Source of the DNA: CAZEKB01 sp964512225
GTDB taxonomy: Bacteria; Myxococcota_A; UBA796; UBA9615
DNA length: 64,000 bases
Assembly (NCBI GenBank): GCA_964512225.1
Contig: CAZEKB010000018.1
Location: forward strand, 14,052-78,051
Direction of reading: 5' to 3'
Within the stretch, counting starts at the first letter, position 1; the number at the start of each line of letters is the position of its first letter. The translations under genes were made by a program, and so were the position numbers. The notes under the pieces were generated by a model. It was not told where the DNA came from. It saw nothing but the letters and a program-made list of their open reading frames with translations, and did no database searches. This document shows, piece after piece, positions 45,909 to 54,367 of this stretch.

Positions 45909-48350
45909 TCAGAAGAGCATCCGGCCGCGAACGCCGAACTGGAAACGAGCCATGGAAGCCGTCCCGCTGACGGCGCCGAGGGTGGCGGCGCCGAGCTCGG
46001 GCCCGGCCCCGTCGTCGGGACGGAAGAAGTAGGTCTTGTCGGAGGCTCCCCGCAGGAGCGCGAAGAGCTGGTCGTGGCGGACGAAGAACGACACGCCGAG
46101 GTACACGCGCGACGCATCGGGAGCGGCGAGCACTCCCACGTCGAGCTGGGGGCCGAGCGCGAGGGTGTAGCCCTGCCAACCGAGCTGCGCGAAGGAGACG
46201 CGGCCCGTCCGGTCGCCGTCCTTGAGCTCGACGCCGTAGCGGACGTCGTCCGGGTCGGCCTCGAGGCTCGCTCCGGCGCACGCCGCCCGGTCTCCCGCGC
46301 TGGTCCAGGTGCCGCCCGCGCCCACGTGGAACCCGACCGTGAGCGCGAACCACGCCCGGCGCTCGAGCAGCACACCGATCCGGGGACCGAGGTGCAGGGA
46401 AGCGATGTGGGACCGCACCTGCATCGAGCTGCACGCGCTGACGGGGAGGTTGGCGTAGGACAGGCCCACCGGAAGCGCCAGCCCGTCGGCGGGCAGCGGG
46501 GCCACGAACCCGACCTCGACGTGCGCGGCGGGGTGCAGCTCGGCGGCGGTCGAGTCCTCGCTGAACCGGCTCACGCCGACCCCGCCGACCCCGCCCGCGA
46601 AGTAACCGCGGCGGGACGCGAGCCGGTCGGCCTCGGAGCCCCCGGCGACCCCGGCGTCCGCGCGACGGCGACGGCGTTCGGCTTCGATCGCGGCGGCTCG
46701 GTCGGCGTCGTCCACGCCGCCCCGTCGACGCGCGTCCTCGGCCCGTTGCTCACGAATCTCGCGCTGCTCTGCGTCCCGGCGGGCGTCGGCCTCGCGGCGC
46801 GCCTCGCGATCCCGACGCGCCTCCTCCGCGGCCCGTGCCTCGGCGGCCTCCCGGCGCTCGCGGTCGATCCGAGCCTCCTCGGCGCGACGCGCCTCGTCCG
46901 CCTCGCGCTCGGCCCGAGCCTCTTCGGTCCGGCGGGCCTCGGCGGCCTCCCGGCGCTTCTGTTCCAGCCGAGCCTCTTCGGCCCGGCGGGCCTCTTCGGC
47001 CTCCCGGCGCTCGCGCTCCACCCGAGCCTCTTCGGCACGGCGGGCCTTGGCGGCCTCGCGACGCTCGCGCTCCACCCTGGCCTCCTCGGCCCGGCGGGCC
47101 TCTTCGGCCTCCCGGCGCTCGCGCTCCACCCGAGCCTCCTCGGCCCGGCGGGCCTCTTCGGCCTCCCGACGCTCACGCTCCACCCGAGCCTCCTCGGCCC
47201 GGCGGGCCTCGGCGGCCTCCCGACGCTCCTGCTCCAGCCGAGCCTCCTCGGCCCGGCGGGCCTCCTCGGCCTCCCGGCGAGCCTCGGCGGCCTCCCGACG
47301 CTCCTGCTCCAGCCGAGCCTCTTCGGCGCGGCGGGCCTCGGCGGCCTCGCGGGCTGCCCGGTCCTCTTCGGCCCGACGGGCCTCGGCGGCCTCGCGGGCT
47401 GCCCGGTCCTCTTCGGCCCGACGGGCCTCCGCCTCCCGGCGCTCTTCGTCGATGCGCGCCTGCTCGGCCCGACGCTCGCGATCTCGGCGCGCCTCTTCCG
47501 CCCGACGGGCGTCGTCGGCCGCGCGCTCGGCCTCCATGGCGGCCAGGCGCTCCGTCCGCTCCCGCGCTTCGCGGACCCGACGACGCTCGGCCTCGTCGGC
47601 GGCTTCGCGCTCGGCGGCGGCTTCGGCGGCCGCGAGGGCCAAGGCCGGGGAGTCGCCCGCGCGGATGGCGGCGACTCGCTGATCGTAGGCCTTGCGGTCC
47701 TTGCCGCCGTCCTTGAGGAGGTCCCAGCTGTCCGCGCGGGAGGGGTCGAGCTCGCCGCCTCCGAGGGTGATGAGCTCGTCGCCGACCCAGTAGGTCCCGT
47801 TGGGCGCCAGCACCCACTGCACCGCGACCTTCGCCTCGATGCCTTCCTTGACGACCCGCTCGAGCTGCCCGGTGAACGCGACGAGCAACGGGTCCGCGTG
47901 GGGCGGGTCGGCGAGGGGCGCGAGCGGCTTGCCGCGCTTCGGAGCGCGCAGCTTGATCACGGTGAAGTTCTTCTCGACGTACCGGCGACGGCCCGCGATC
48001 CGCTGGTCGAACTCGCCGTCGGGCCCCGGGTCCCAGTCGTAGGTCGCGGCCGCGGCCTTCTGCGCGTCCGACAGCCACATGTAGGCGGCCATGGCGTTGC
48101 GCCGCTCCCACCAGACGGCCGCGATGCCGTAGTAGACCTCCGCGGATCGCTTGCCTTCGGGGGACTCGAACGCCTTCATGAAGGCCTCTTCGGCCTTGCG
48201 GAGGTTGCCCGCCTCCATGTACGTCCACCCCTGACCCACCGTCGCCCGGAGGGACTGCGCCTCCGCGCTCCCGGGCGCCCATACGAGCACCCCGAGCGCC
48301 GCGAGCGCACCCGCGACGACCGACATCGGGACCTGGGGATTCGCGCTCAT
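45909..48350 (-). CDS. Exported protein: TPR region, long charged helix repeats, C-terminal beta-barrel
   Basis: The 813-residue protein has a signal peptide (VPMSVVAGALAALGVLVWAP, cleavage near AEA-QS) and TPR-like helices (GWTYMEAGNLRKAEEAFMKA). A region from about 245 to 590 is built of near-identical 18-residue units (ARRAEEARVERERREAEE), about 54 bp each at DNA level. Such ER/K-rich sequence forms single stable alpha helices and could span about 50 nm. The last 200 residues look like an outer-membrane barrel (SRRGYFAGGVGGVGVSRFSE, SYANLPVSACSS, ending FGVRGRMLF with a terminal Phe). The result would be a spacer from the periplasm to the outer membrane, or TonB-independent tethering. It is the middle gene of the operon. 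Confidence 0.82.
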   Translation of the reverse strand: MSANPQVPMSVVAGALAALGVLVWAPGSAEAQSLRATVGQGWTYMEAGNLRKAEEAFMKAFESPEGKRSAEVYYGIAAVWWERRNAMAAYMWLSDAQKAAAATYDWDPGPDGEFDQRIAGRRRYVEKNFTVIKLRAPKRGKPLAPLADPPHADPLLVAFTGQLERVVKEGIEAKVAVQWVLAPNGTYWVGDELITLGGGELDPSRADSWDLLKDGGKDRKAYDQRVAAIRAGDSPALALAAAEAAAEREAADEAERRRVREARERTERLAAMEAERAADDARRAEEARRDRERRAEQARIDEERREAEARRAEEDRAAREAAEARRAEEDRAAREAAEARRAEEARLEQERREAAEARREAEEARRAEEARLEQERREAAEARRAEEARVERERREAEEARRAEEARVERERREAEEARRAEEARVERERREAAKARRAEEARVERERREAEEARRAEEARLEQKRREAAEARRTEEARAEREADEARRAEEARIDRERREAAEARAAEEARRDREARREADARRDAEQREIREQRAEDARRRGGVDDADRAAAIEAERRRRRADAGVAGGSEADRLASRRGYFAGGVGGVGVSRFSEDSTAAELHPAAHVEVGFVAPLPADGLALPVGLSYANLPVSACSSMQVRSHIASLHLGPRIGVLLERRAWFALTVGFHVGAGGTWTSAGDRAACAGASLEADPDDVRYGVELKDGDRTGRVSFAQLGWQGYTLALGPQLDVGVLAAPDASRVYLGVSFFVRHDQLFALLRGASDKTYFFRPDDGAGPELGAATLGAVSGTASMARFQFGVRGRMLF

Positions 48351-48406
48351 CGTGCGGGGCGTCGCTCCTTCCTCGCCGGGCCGACCGAAGTCGGGGCCCG
48401 GGAACC

Positions 48407-49765
48407 CTAGAGCCGGACCTGGACGCCCAGGACGAACTGGAGGTCGGCGTAGATCCGCGCATCGTTGAACGACTCGCCGACGTTGATCGTCTTGACCGTG
48501 AAGCCGTCGAGCTCGTTGAGCTGGTTGGCCACCGTGTCGTCCGTGGCGCGGACCTGCGTCGTGCCGTCGCGACCCACGTCGGAGCCCACGGCCGCTTCGC
48601 CCCACAGGGGCTTGAGCCAGACGGGGCCGCCGTTGAAGCCCATGAACAGGCGCGGCCTGCGCTTGCCCTTGACCAGGGCGGGCGTGAGGAGGACGTCCAC
48701 CCCGAGGCGCGGACCGTGCGCGATGGCGGGGACCACGAAGGCCCCCTCGAGCACGCTGCTCGGCGCGGGGTTGGAGTCGCTGCTGAGGGGCGACGTGACC
48801 TCGCCCTCGAAGTACATGCCCGACGGCAGGTACGTCATCTGGTAGCCGACCCGCGGGGAGAAGTCGACGGCCCCGAGGCTGAACTCCATCCCGACCTGGG
48901 CCACGCCACCCGCGACGACCTTGCCGCGGTTGTCGGCCTCGAAGATGTTCTGGGCGATGTCCACCGTGGACTGCTGCCCGAACAGGAGCAGCGGCCCGAC
49001 GTTGATCACCAGCGAGTTGCCGGACGCGAACTGGATGTGGGGTCCCAGGCCGACGTGCAGCCCACCGAGCACGCCCGATCCGCCGGTCGAGTTGTCGCCG
49101 ATGCGCCCGCCGATCACGCCCTGCGCCTCGACGCCGAACGTGACCCAGGTCGTGGGCGCGACCTCGATCGTGATGGTCTTGCCGCCGTCCACGGCGTACT
49201 CGTCGCCGTCGATGTTGTACCGACCCGCGGGCAGGTAGTACGACCCCTTGCTCACGCCGATCTTCTCGTACTGCGTCCGGGCCTTCTCGAAGTAGGCCTT
49301 CGCGCTCGGGTCCGAGATCTCGTCCAGCGCCTTGAGCTTCACCGACGCGTCGGAGAGCTTGCCGCTGCCGCCCTCGGCCACGTACACGATGCGGCCGTAG
49401 GTCCGCTTCATGCGGTACAGCTGCGCCTGCATCTGGGCCTTCTCCTGGCCCTTGGCGTTGGCCAGGCCGCCCTCGAGGGCCACGAACAGCGAGTCGAGGT
49501 CCTTGAGCTTGGTGGAGATCTCCGCCATGAGCGTCCAAGCCTTCAGCTGCTTGGCGCCCTCGGGGTCCTCCACCACCTGCTTCAACGAAGCCAGCGCCTT
49601 GGGCAGCAGCCGGTTTCGATAGAAGTTGTTGGCTTGCGCCATGTGGAACTGCCAGGAGTCCTGACCCTGCGCGTGCGCCGTCTCCGGAGCCCCCAGAGAG
49701 ACGGCCCCGAAGGCCAGGACGCCGGCCAGAAGCACGACGAGGACAAATCGAATCGAAGACACCAT
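48407..49765 (-). CDS. Exported protein with helical N-terminus and outer-membrane-like barrel
   Basis: The 452-residue protein has a signal peptide (MVSSIRFVLVVLLAGVLAFG, cleavage near AHA-QG). A helical TPR-like region (about 40-130; LPKALASLKQVVEDPEGAKQ) and a PEGA-like beta segment (GSYYLPAGRYNIDGDEYAVD) follow, then strands typical of a barrel (GGLHVGLGPHIQFASGNSLV, DFSPRVGYQMTYLPSGMYFE, IYADLQFVLGVQVRL). The ATG at 49765 has GAGGAG 5 bases upstream; the TTG 15 bases earlier has no such site. It is the first gene of the operon with the long-helix barrel protein and the MopE-type lipoprotein, which suggests a shared envelope or surface structure. Confidence 0.75.
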   Translation of the reverse strand: MVSSIRFVLVVLLAGVLAFGAVSLGAPETAHAQGQDSWQFHMAQANNFYRNRLLPKALASLKQVVEDPEGAKQLKAWTLMAEISTKLKDLDSLFVALEGGLANAKGQEKAQMQAQLYRMKRTYGRIVYVAEGGSGKLSDASVKLKALDEISDPSAKAYFEKARTQYEKIGVSKGSYYLPAGRYNIDGDEYAVDGGKTITIEVAPTTWVTFGVEAQGVIGGRIGDNSTGGSGVLGGLHVGLGPHIQFASGNSLVINVGPLLLFGQQSTVDIAQNIFEADNRGKVVAGGVAQVGMEFSLGAVDFSPRVGYQMTYLPSGMYFEGEVTSPLSSDSNPAPSSVLEGAFVVPAIAHGPRLGVDVLLTPALVKGKRRPRLFMGFNGGPVWLKPLWGEAAVGSDVGRDGTTQVRATDDTVANQLNELDGFTVKTINVGESFNDARIYADLQFVLGVQVRL

Positions 49766-49914
49766 GCCGGCTCCTCGCAACCCGCTCGGCTCCCCTCGGA
49801 CGCCGGGCGGCGTCGATCGACCAGGCGGAGGATGATGATAGCGAACCCATCACCTCATTTGTGCGACCGACCCCCGGATCGGATCACTCCGGTGCGGGAT
49901 CCGAGAACGACGAA

Positions 49915-49936
49915 GGGCGGGCCCGAAGGCCCGCCC
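49915..49936 (-). terminator. Hairpin terminator after the propeller gene
   Basis: A perfect 9-bp GC stem (GGGCGGGCC / GGCCCGCCC) with loop CGAA lies 29 bases after the stop at 49965, followed on the minus strand by a weakly T-rich run. It closes the peptide-transport operon. Confidence 0.65.
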
Positions 49937-49964
49937 CGAAGATCGTCGCGGTCGAGCCGCGGCG

Positions 49965-51083
49965 CTAGCGGGGGATGTCGTAGACGTACATCTTCAGCCA
50001 GGTCTTGTCGGCGTCGCCCGCGGCGTCCTGCGCCGTGTAGATGAGCCGCCACGTGCCGTCGACGACCACGAGGGCCGGATCGCGGTTGTTCCGGGTGCCC
50101 GTCTCGAGGCAGTTCGGGGTGCCGCCGTCGATGGGGAAGATGCACAGCGGATCGCCGTTGTCGGGGTCGTTCTTGACCGCGATGACGCCCTTGCCGTCCG
50201 GGGTCCAGGCCGCGCCGCCCTTGCTCGGGAGCTTGACCAGCTTGCCGATCTTCGACGTGTTTCCACCCGGCTGCGTGGGCGTGACCCAGAGGGAGAAGTC
50301 GAGGACGGAGCTGTTTCCTCGGTTGCTGAAGAAGGCGATCTTGCTGCCGTCCGGGCTGAACGTCGGGCGGGTCGAGTCCGCGCCCGGGAACTGCACGAGG
50401 GGCACCGCGCTGAACATGTTCACGTCGAGCACGTAGATGTGGCTGCCCGACTTGCCCGCCCGCACGAACGCCACCTTGCCGCCCGTGTGGTCGAACTTCG
50501 GGTACAGCTCGCCGTTCTGCTCATCGAAGGTGAGCTGGAGCTCCTGCCCCGCGTCCCACATGTAGAGGTCGCCGTTGCCGGACCGCCCCGACGAGAAGAC
50601 GAACCGCGAGCCCTTGGGGTCCCACGTCGCGTTCTTGTTGGCCGAACCCGGGGTGGAGATCATCTGCGACCAGTTGTCGATGTAGATGTCCTGGTTTCCG
50701 GACGCATCGGAGATCGTGTAGGCGAACCCGAAGTCGCCCGTGTGGGCCCACGCGAACTCGTGGACGATCCGCTTGCCCTGCCCGTACCGGGAGGACTTGC
50801 CCACGGTCTCGGGGACCATCTGCATCGGGTCGCCCTTCGTGCCCCGTCCGGTCCAGCCGACCATCCAGAGCTCCGTCCGCTTCTCCGCGGGGTAGTTGAC
50901 CTCGTAGGCGATCTGATCGCCCTTGGGCGACATCTGGGGGTAGAGGACGTTGCCCTCGTGGGCGGCGCCCACGGGGGTCGCGGTCATGGTCCCCTGGGCG
51001 GTCGCCGACCCCGACGGCAGCGACAGGAGGGCGACGCCCCCGGCGAGGCCGAGCGCGATGGTCGCGAGTGCGGTGGTCTTCAT
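49965..51083 (-). CDS. Exported TolB/PD40-type beta-propeller protein
   Basis: The 372-residue protein has a signal peptide (MKTTALATIALGLAGGVALL, cleavage near ATA-QG) and about six PD40 repeats with the SPDG/DPKG signature: YPQMSPKGDQIAYEV, ATWDPKGSRFVFSSG, YPKFDHTGGKVAFVRAG, RPTFSPDGSKIAFFSN and AAWTPDGKGVIAVKND. Such propellers bind proteins or peptides in the periplasm. The ATG overlaps the stop of the transporter ATPase gene (ATGA), so it is translationally coupled to the Opp-type operon. I infer a peptide-sensing or partner role beside the binding protein; no catalytic site is visible. Confidence 0.82.
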   Translation of the reverse strand: MKTTALATIALGLAGGVALLSLPSGSATAQGTMTATPVGAAHEGNVLYPQMSPKGDQIAYEVNYPAEKRTELWMVGWTGRGTKGDPMQMVPETVGKSSRYGQGKRIVHEFAWAHTGDFGFAYTISDASGNQDIYIDNWSQMISTPGSANKNATWDPKGSRFVFSSGRSGNGDLYMWDAGQELQLTFDEQNGELYPKFDHTGGKVAFVRAGKSGSHIYVLDVNMFSAVPLVQFPGADSTRPTFSPDGSKIAFFSNRGNSSVLDFSLWVTPTQPGGNTSKIGKLVKLPSKGGAAWTPDGKGVIAVKNDPDNGDPLCIFPIDGGTPNCLETGTRNNRDPALVVVDGTWRLIYTAQDAAGDADKTWLKMYVYDIPR

Positions 51084-52177
51084 TTCGTGGTCTCCAAGGT
51101 GCCCGCGGCGCTCGGGTCGGCCGCGTCGGTGAGATGAGTCGGGGGGGGCGACGCCGGAGCGTCGTCCGCGGAGGGGGAGGTCCCCAGTTCGTCGGCGAGG
51201 ACGTGGCAGGCCACCTGCTGATTCGGGCCGACCCGGACCAGCGGGGGCAGCTCGGTGGTGCAGGGCCCGTCGGGTCGGCCCAGGCGGCGCCACGTCTGGC
51301 AGAGGCCGCGGTAGGGGCAGCCCCCGGGCGTGCTCGCCACCTGCGCTTCGGCCGCCGCCAGCTCCTTGGCCTCTTCCTCGTCGGGGATCTCCGAGTTGGC
51401 GGCCTCGAACAGGCGGAGCGTGTACGGGTGGTGGGGCAGCGACGGGTCGATCTTGTCCTTCTCCATCACCTCGACGATGCGGCCGCGGTACATCACGAGG
51501 ATGCGGTCGGATACGAATCGAATGACGTCGAGGTCGTGGGAGATGAAGAGATAGGCCGTCTTCTCTTCGCGGGCGTAGAGCATCGCGTCGAGCACGTCGG
51601 CCTTCACGCTCGCGTCCAGCCCGGAGGTCGGCTCGTCGGCGACCACCAGCACGGGCTCGGTGAGCAGGGTGCGGGCGACGCTCACGCGTCGCTTCTCGCC
51701 CCCGGACAGCTCGCCGGGGTAGGACTTGACCTTGTCCTCCATGCCGAAGCGGCCCAGCTCCCGACGGATCCGGTCGTCCGCTTCGCTCCCCACCACGCCC
51801 TTGAACACCTTCAGCGTCTCCCGCAGGTGGGAGCCGACGCTGAGGCCCGGGTTCAGACACGCGTAGGGGTTCTGATAGATCATCTGATAGCGCTCGCGGC
51901 GCCCCCGGAGTTGGTCCTTCGGGAGCCCCGCCCAGTCGGTCCCTTCCAAGCGGATCGTGCCGCCCGACGGCTCGGTGATCCGCAGCAGGCACTTGCCGAA
52001 GGTCGTCTTCCCCGACCCCGACTCGCCGATCAACCCGGTGACCTCGCCGTATCCCATCACCAGGTCCACACCGTGAAGGACCGGAGTGTCCTCCTTTCGG
52101 GGTCCCAGGCCGAGCATTCCCCGCCCCCCGTGGAAGGTCTTGGTGATGCCCAGGGCTTCGAGGAGGAGCTCAGTCAT
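51080..52177 (-). CDS. Oligopeptide ABC transporter ATPase (OppF/DppF type)
   Basis: The 365-residue ATPase has Walker A GESGSGKTTFGK, signature LSGGEKRRVS, Walker B VLVVADEPTSGLD and the H-loop FISHDLD. The C-terminus has the Cys cluster of Opp/Dpp ATPases (CPYRGLCQTWRRLG, then PCTTEL, VACHVL), which in relatives holds an iron-sulfur cluster. It overlaps the OppD-type gene by 8 bases. It powers uptake of peptides or related ligands with the partner ATPase. Confidence 0.92.
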   Translation of the reverse strand: MTELLLEALGITKTFHGGRGMLGLGPRKEDTPVLHGVDLVMGYGEVTGLIGESGSGKTTFGKCLLRITEPSGGTIRLEGTDWAGLPKDQLRGRRERYQMIYQNPYACLNPGLSVGSHLRETLKVFKGVVGSEADDRIRRELGRFGMEDKVKSYPGELSGGEKRRVSVARTLLTEPVLVVADEPTSGLDASVKADVLDAMLYAREEKTAYLFISHDLDVIRFVSDRILVMYRGRIVEVMEKDKIDPSLPHHPYTLRLFEAANSEIPDEEEAKELAAAEAQVASTPGGCPYRGLCQTWRRLGRPDGPCTTELPPLVRVGPNQQVACHVLADELGTSPSADDAPASPPPTHLTDAADPSAAGTLETTK

Positions 52178-53363
52178 CGCGCGCCGCCTCCTTCCAGGTG
52201 GCGGAGTCCGTCAGCGCCTTGCCCGCGAAACAAGCGACCTCGTGGGCGTCGGCGATGAGCGCCAGCCCCGGCAGGTCCCCGTCGCACCGAGCGGTGTCGA
52301 CGATCGTCGAGCCCTTCTTCGCCCGAGCGTACAGCGCGCACCGCGCCCGGTAGATGCAGCCGCGACCGACCACGACGCCGGTCCCGCCCGCGTCCGCGCG
52401 CTCGGCGCCCGACCGGCGGTGCTTGCCCTGAGCGAGCGCCTCGGCGCGCTCCTTGAGCTCGCGGGTGTAGGGGTGGTTGGGCGACTTCAAGTCGCCCAGG
52501 GCCGCGATGGGACCCTCCTCCACGACACGCCCGCGGTACATCACGGCGAGCCGGTCGCAGAGGCGCGCGATCATCGGGAGGTCGTGGGAGATGACGATCC
52601 CCGACAGGTCGCCCTGACCCATGATCCGGTGGAGCAGCCCCACGATCTCGAGGCGGATGTGCGAGTCGAGGCCCGTCGTGGGCTCGTCGGCCACGAGGAA
52701 CTTCGGCTCCCCGGCGAGGGCGAGCGCGATCATCACGCGCTGGGCCATGCCCCCGCTCAGCTCGTGGGGGTACAGGCTCAGGGTGTGCCGGTCGGCCTTG
52801 AGGTGGACCTCTCCGAGCCAGTGGATGGCGCCCTCTTCGGCCTCCGCGCGGGTCGCCTTGGGCCGCGCGACGCGCACCGCCTCCATGAGCTGCGTGCCGA
52901 CCCGCAGGTACGGGTTCAGCGCGCCCACCGGGTTCTGGAAGATGAAGCCCACGCCGAGGCGCCGCAGCAGCGCCAGGCGCTGGCGGAACCGACGTCGCCA
53001 CAGCGGCCACGCCCACCCGATCCGCTGACGCTGGGGGTAGAGCTCGTCGATCGCGGGGGCGCGGAACGGGCTGAACTCCTGGATCTGATCCAGGACGTCC
53101 ACGGGTTCGTTGTCGCCGATCTTGTAGATGGCGGAGCCGGAGAAGACGCCGGGCTCGAGGCTGGACAGGCCCATCACCATGCGCACGAACTGGGTCTTGC
53201 CCGAGCCCGACTCGCCCACGAGACCGAGGATCCCGCCGGTGGGCACCGTGAGGCGACCGCCCTGCACGATCGGCTTGATGAGGTTCCCGACCTGCACCCC
53301 CACCCACACGTCGCGCGCGGTGAGGATGGCGCCGGGCGCCGGGGCGTAGGCGGGCGCGTTCAC
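52170..53363 (-). CDS. Oligopeptide ABC transporter ATPase (OppD/DppD type)
   Basis: The 397-residue ATPase starts at a GTG overlapping the permease stop. It has Walker A GESGSGKTQFVRM, signature LSGGMAQRVMIAL and Walker B FLVADEPTTGLDS. The C-terminal Cys set (CIYRARCALYARAKKG, ARCDGD, VACFAG) is the OppD/DppD-type cluster site. An insert between Walker A and the signature (IYKIGDNEPVDVLDQIQEFS, then an Arg-rich stretch) is longer than usual and may contact the permeases differently. Confidence 0.92.
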   Translation of the reverse strand: MNAPAYAPAPGAILTARDVWVGVQVGNLIKPIVQGGRLTVPTGGILGLVGESGSGKTQFVRMVMGLSSLEPGVFSGSAIYKIGDNEPVDVLDQIQEFSPFRAPAIDELYPQRQRIGWAWPLWRRRFRQRLALLRRLGVGFIFQNPVGALNPYLRVGTQLMEAVRVARPKATRAEAEEGAIHWLGEVHLKADRHTLSLYPHELSGGMAQRVMIALALAGEPKFLVADEPTTGLDSHIRLEIVGLLHRIMGQGDLSGIVISHDLPMIARLCDRLAVMYRGRVVEEGPIAALGDLKSPNHPYTRELKERAEALAQGKHRRSGAERADAGGTGVVVGRGCIYRARCALYARAKKGSTIVDTARCDGDLPGLALIADAHEVACFAGKALTDSATWKEAARDD

Positions 53364-54367
53364 GTGCGCCCCTTCTCGAAGCGCTCGCCGATGGCGTCGC
53401 CGAGGAAGGTGAGGCCGAGGATCGACGTGATGGCCGCCATCGCCGGGGCGAGGACGGCGGGGCTGAACAGGTCGCCCTTGCTGCAGCCCGCGAGCAGGTT
53501 GCCCCAGGACGGCATCGAGCCCGGCACGCCGTACTGCGGGCCGAGGTAGCTCAGCGACGTCTCCACGAGGATGAAGTACCCGAAGAGGTAGAAGAAGTGC
53601 CGGGCGATGACCGGGGCGCAGTTCGCCAGGAGGATGTGATACAGCAGGATCCGGGTGTCGCTCAGGCCGTGCGCGCGCGCCGCCTCGATGAACTGCTCGC
53701 GCTGGAACTGGCCGACCTTCTGGTAGATGGCGAGCGCCAGGACCGGCACGTAGGCCACCCCCAGCATCGTCGACATCATGGTGAGCCGGAGCCGAATCGC
53801 CCCCCCCGGGTCGTGCATGTAGGCCACGAAGAAGCCCATGGCGACGATGACGAGGATGAGGCGGGGGTAGGCCGCCACGACCGTGAGGGAGAGCTTGATG
53901 CCGGACTCGGTGAGCCCGCCGCGGAAGTAGCCCGCCACCGCTCCCAGGAGCGTGCCCGCGAGGATCGCGATCGCGCAGCTCAACATCGCGGGCTCGAAGA
54001 AGGCCTCCACCGCCTCGACGATGGTCATCGCCAGCGAGTAGCCGTTCCTGTCGTTCCCCAGCAGCAGCCCGGGGACGGCCCGGCAGTACTTCGTGACGTG
54101 CTTCGCCGCCCCGCCCCCGCGGAAGCCGCCGCCGTCGTCGACGTCCAGGTAGGACTCGAGCTGGTCCACGTCGATGAAGAACGCCGCGATGCGGAATACG
54201 ATGAGGACGAAGAGGACCGACGAGCCGATGAGCAGCCGATAGTCGGCGTGGCGCCAGCGCAGCACGGTGGCGATGAGGTCCTTGACGGCGCCCTTGCCGA
54301 TGCGGCTGACGAAGCTCCCCTGCGGCTCTTGAGAGGCGGACGGGTCCTTGAACTCGAAGTTCGACAT
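53360..54367 (-). CDS. Oligopeptide ABC transporter permease (OppC/DppC type)
   Basis: The 335-residue permease has a soluble N-terminus, a first membrane helix (LLIGSSVLFVLIVFRIAAFF), a periplasmic loop with a Gly-rich part (DVDDGGGFRGGG), and then five helices. The EAA-like loop REQFIEAARAHGLSDTRILL couples it to the ATPases. The C-terminus has LTFLGDAIGERFEKG, typical for this family. The ATG at 54367 overlaps the OppB-type stop (TGATG); a GTG one codon earlier is also possible. Confidence 0.88.
   Translation of the reverse strand: MSNFEFKDPSASQEPQGSFVSRIGKGAVKDLIATVLRWRHADYRLLIGSSVLFVLIVFRIAAFFIDVDQLESYLDVDDGGGFRGGGAAKHVTKYCRAVPGLLLGNDRNGYSLAMTIVEAVEAFFEPAMLSCAIAILAGTLLGAVAGYFRGGLTESGIKLSLTVVAAYPRLILVIVAMGFFVAYMHDPGGAIRLRLTMMSTMLGVAYVPVLALAIYQKVGQFQREQFIEAARAHGLSDTRILLYHILLANCAPVIARHFFYLFGYFILVETSLSYLGPQYGVPGSMPSWGNLLAGCSKGDLFSPAVLAPAMAAITSILGLTFLGDAIGERFEKGRT

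Noticed and set aside
49766..49780. TTG start for the barrel gene at 48407
   Set aside because: No ribosome site precedes it. The ATG at 49765 has GAGGAG at good distance and begins a normal signal peptide.
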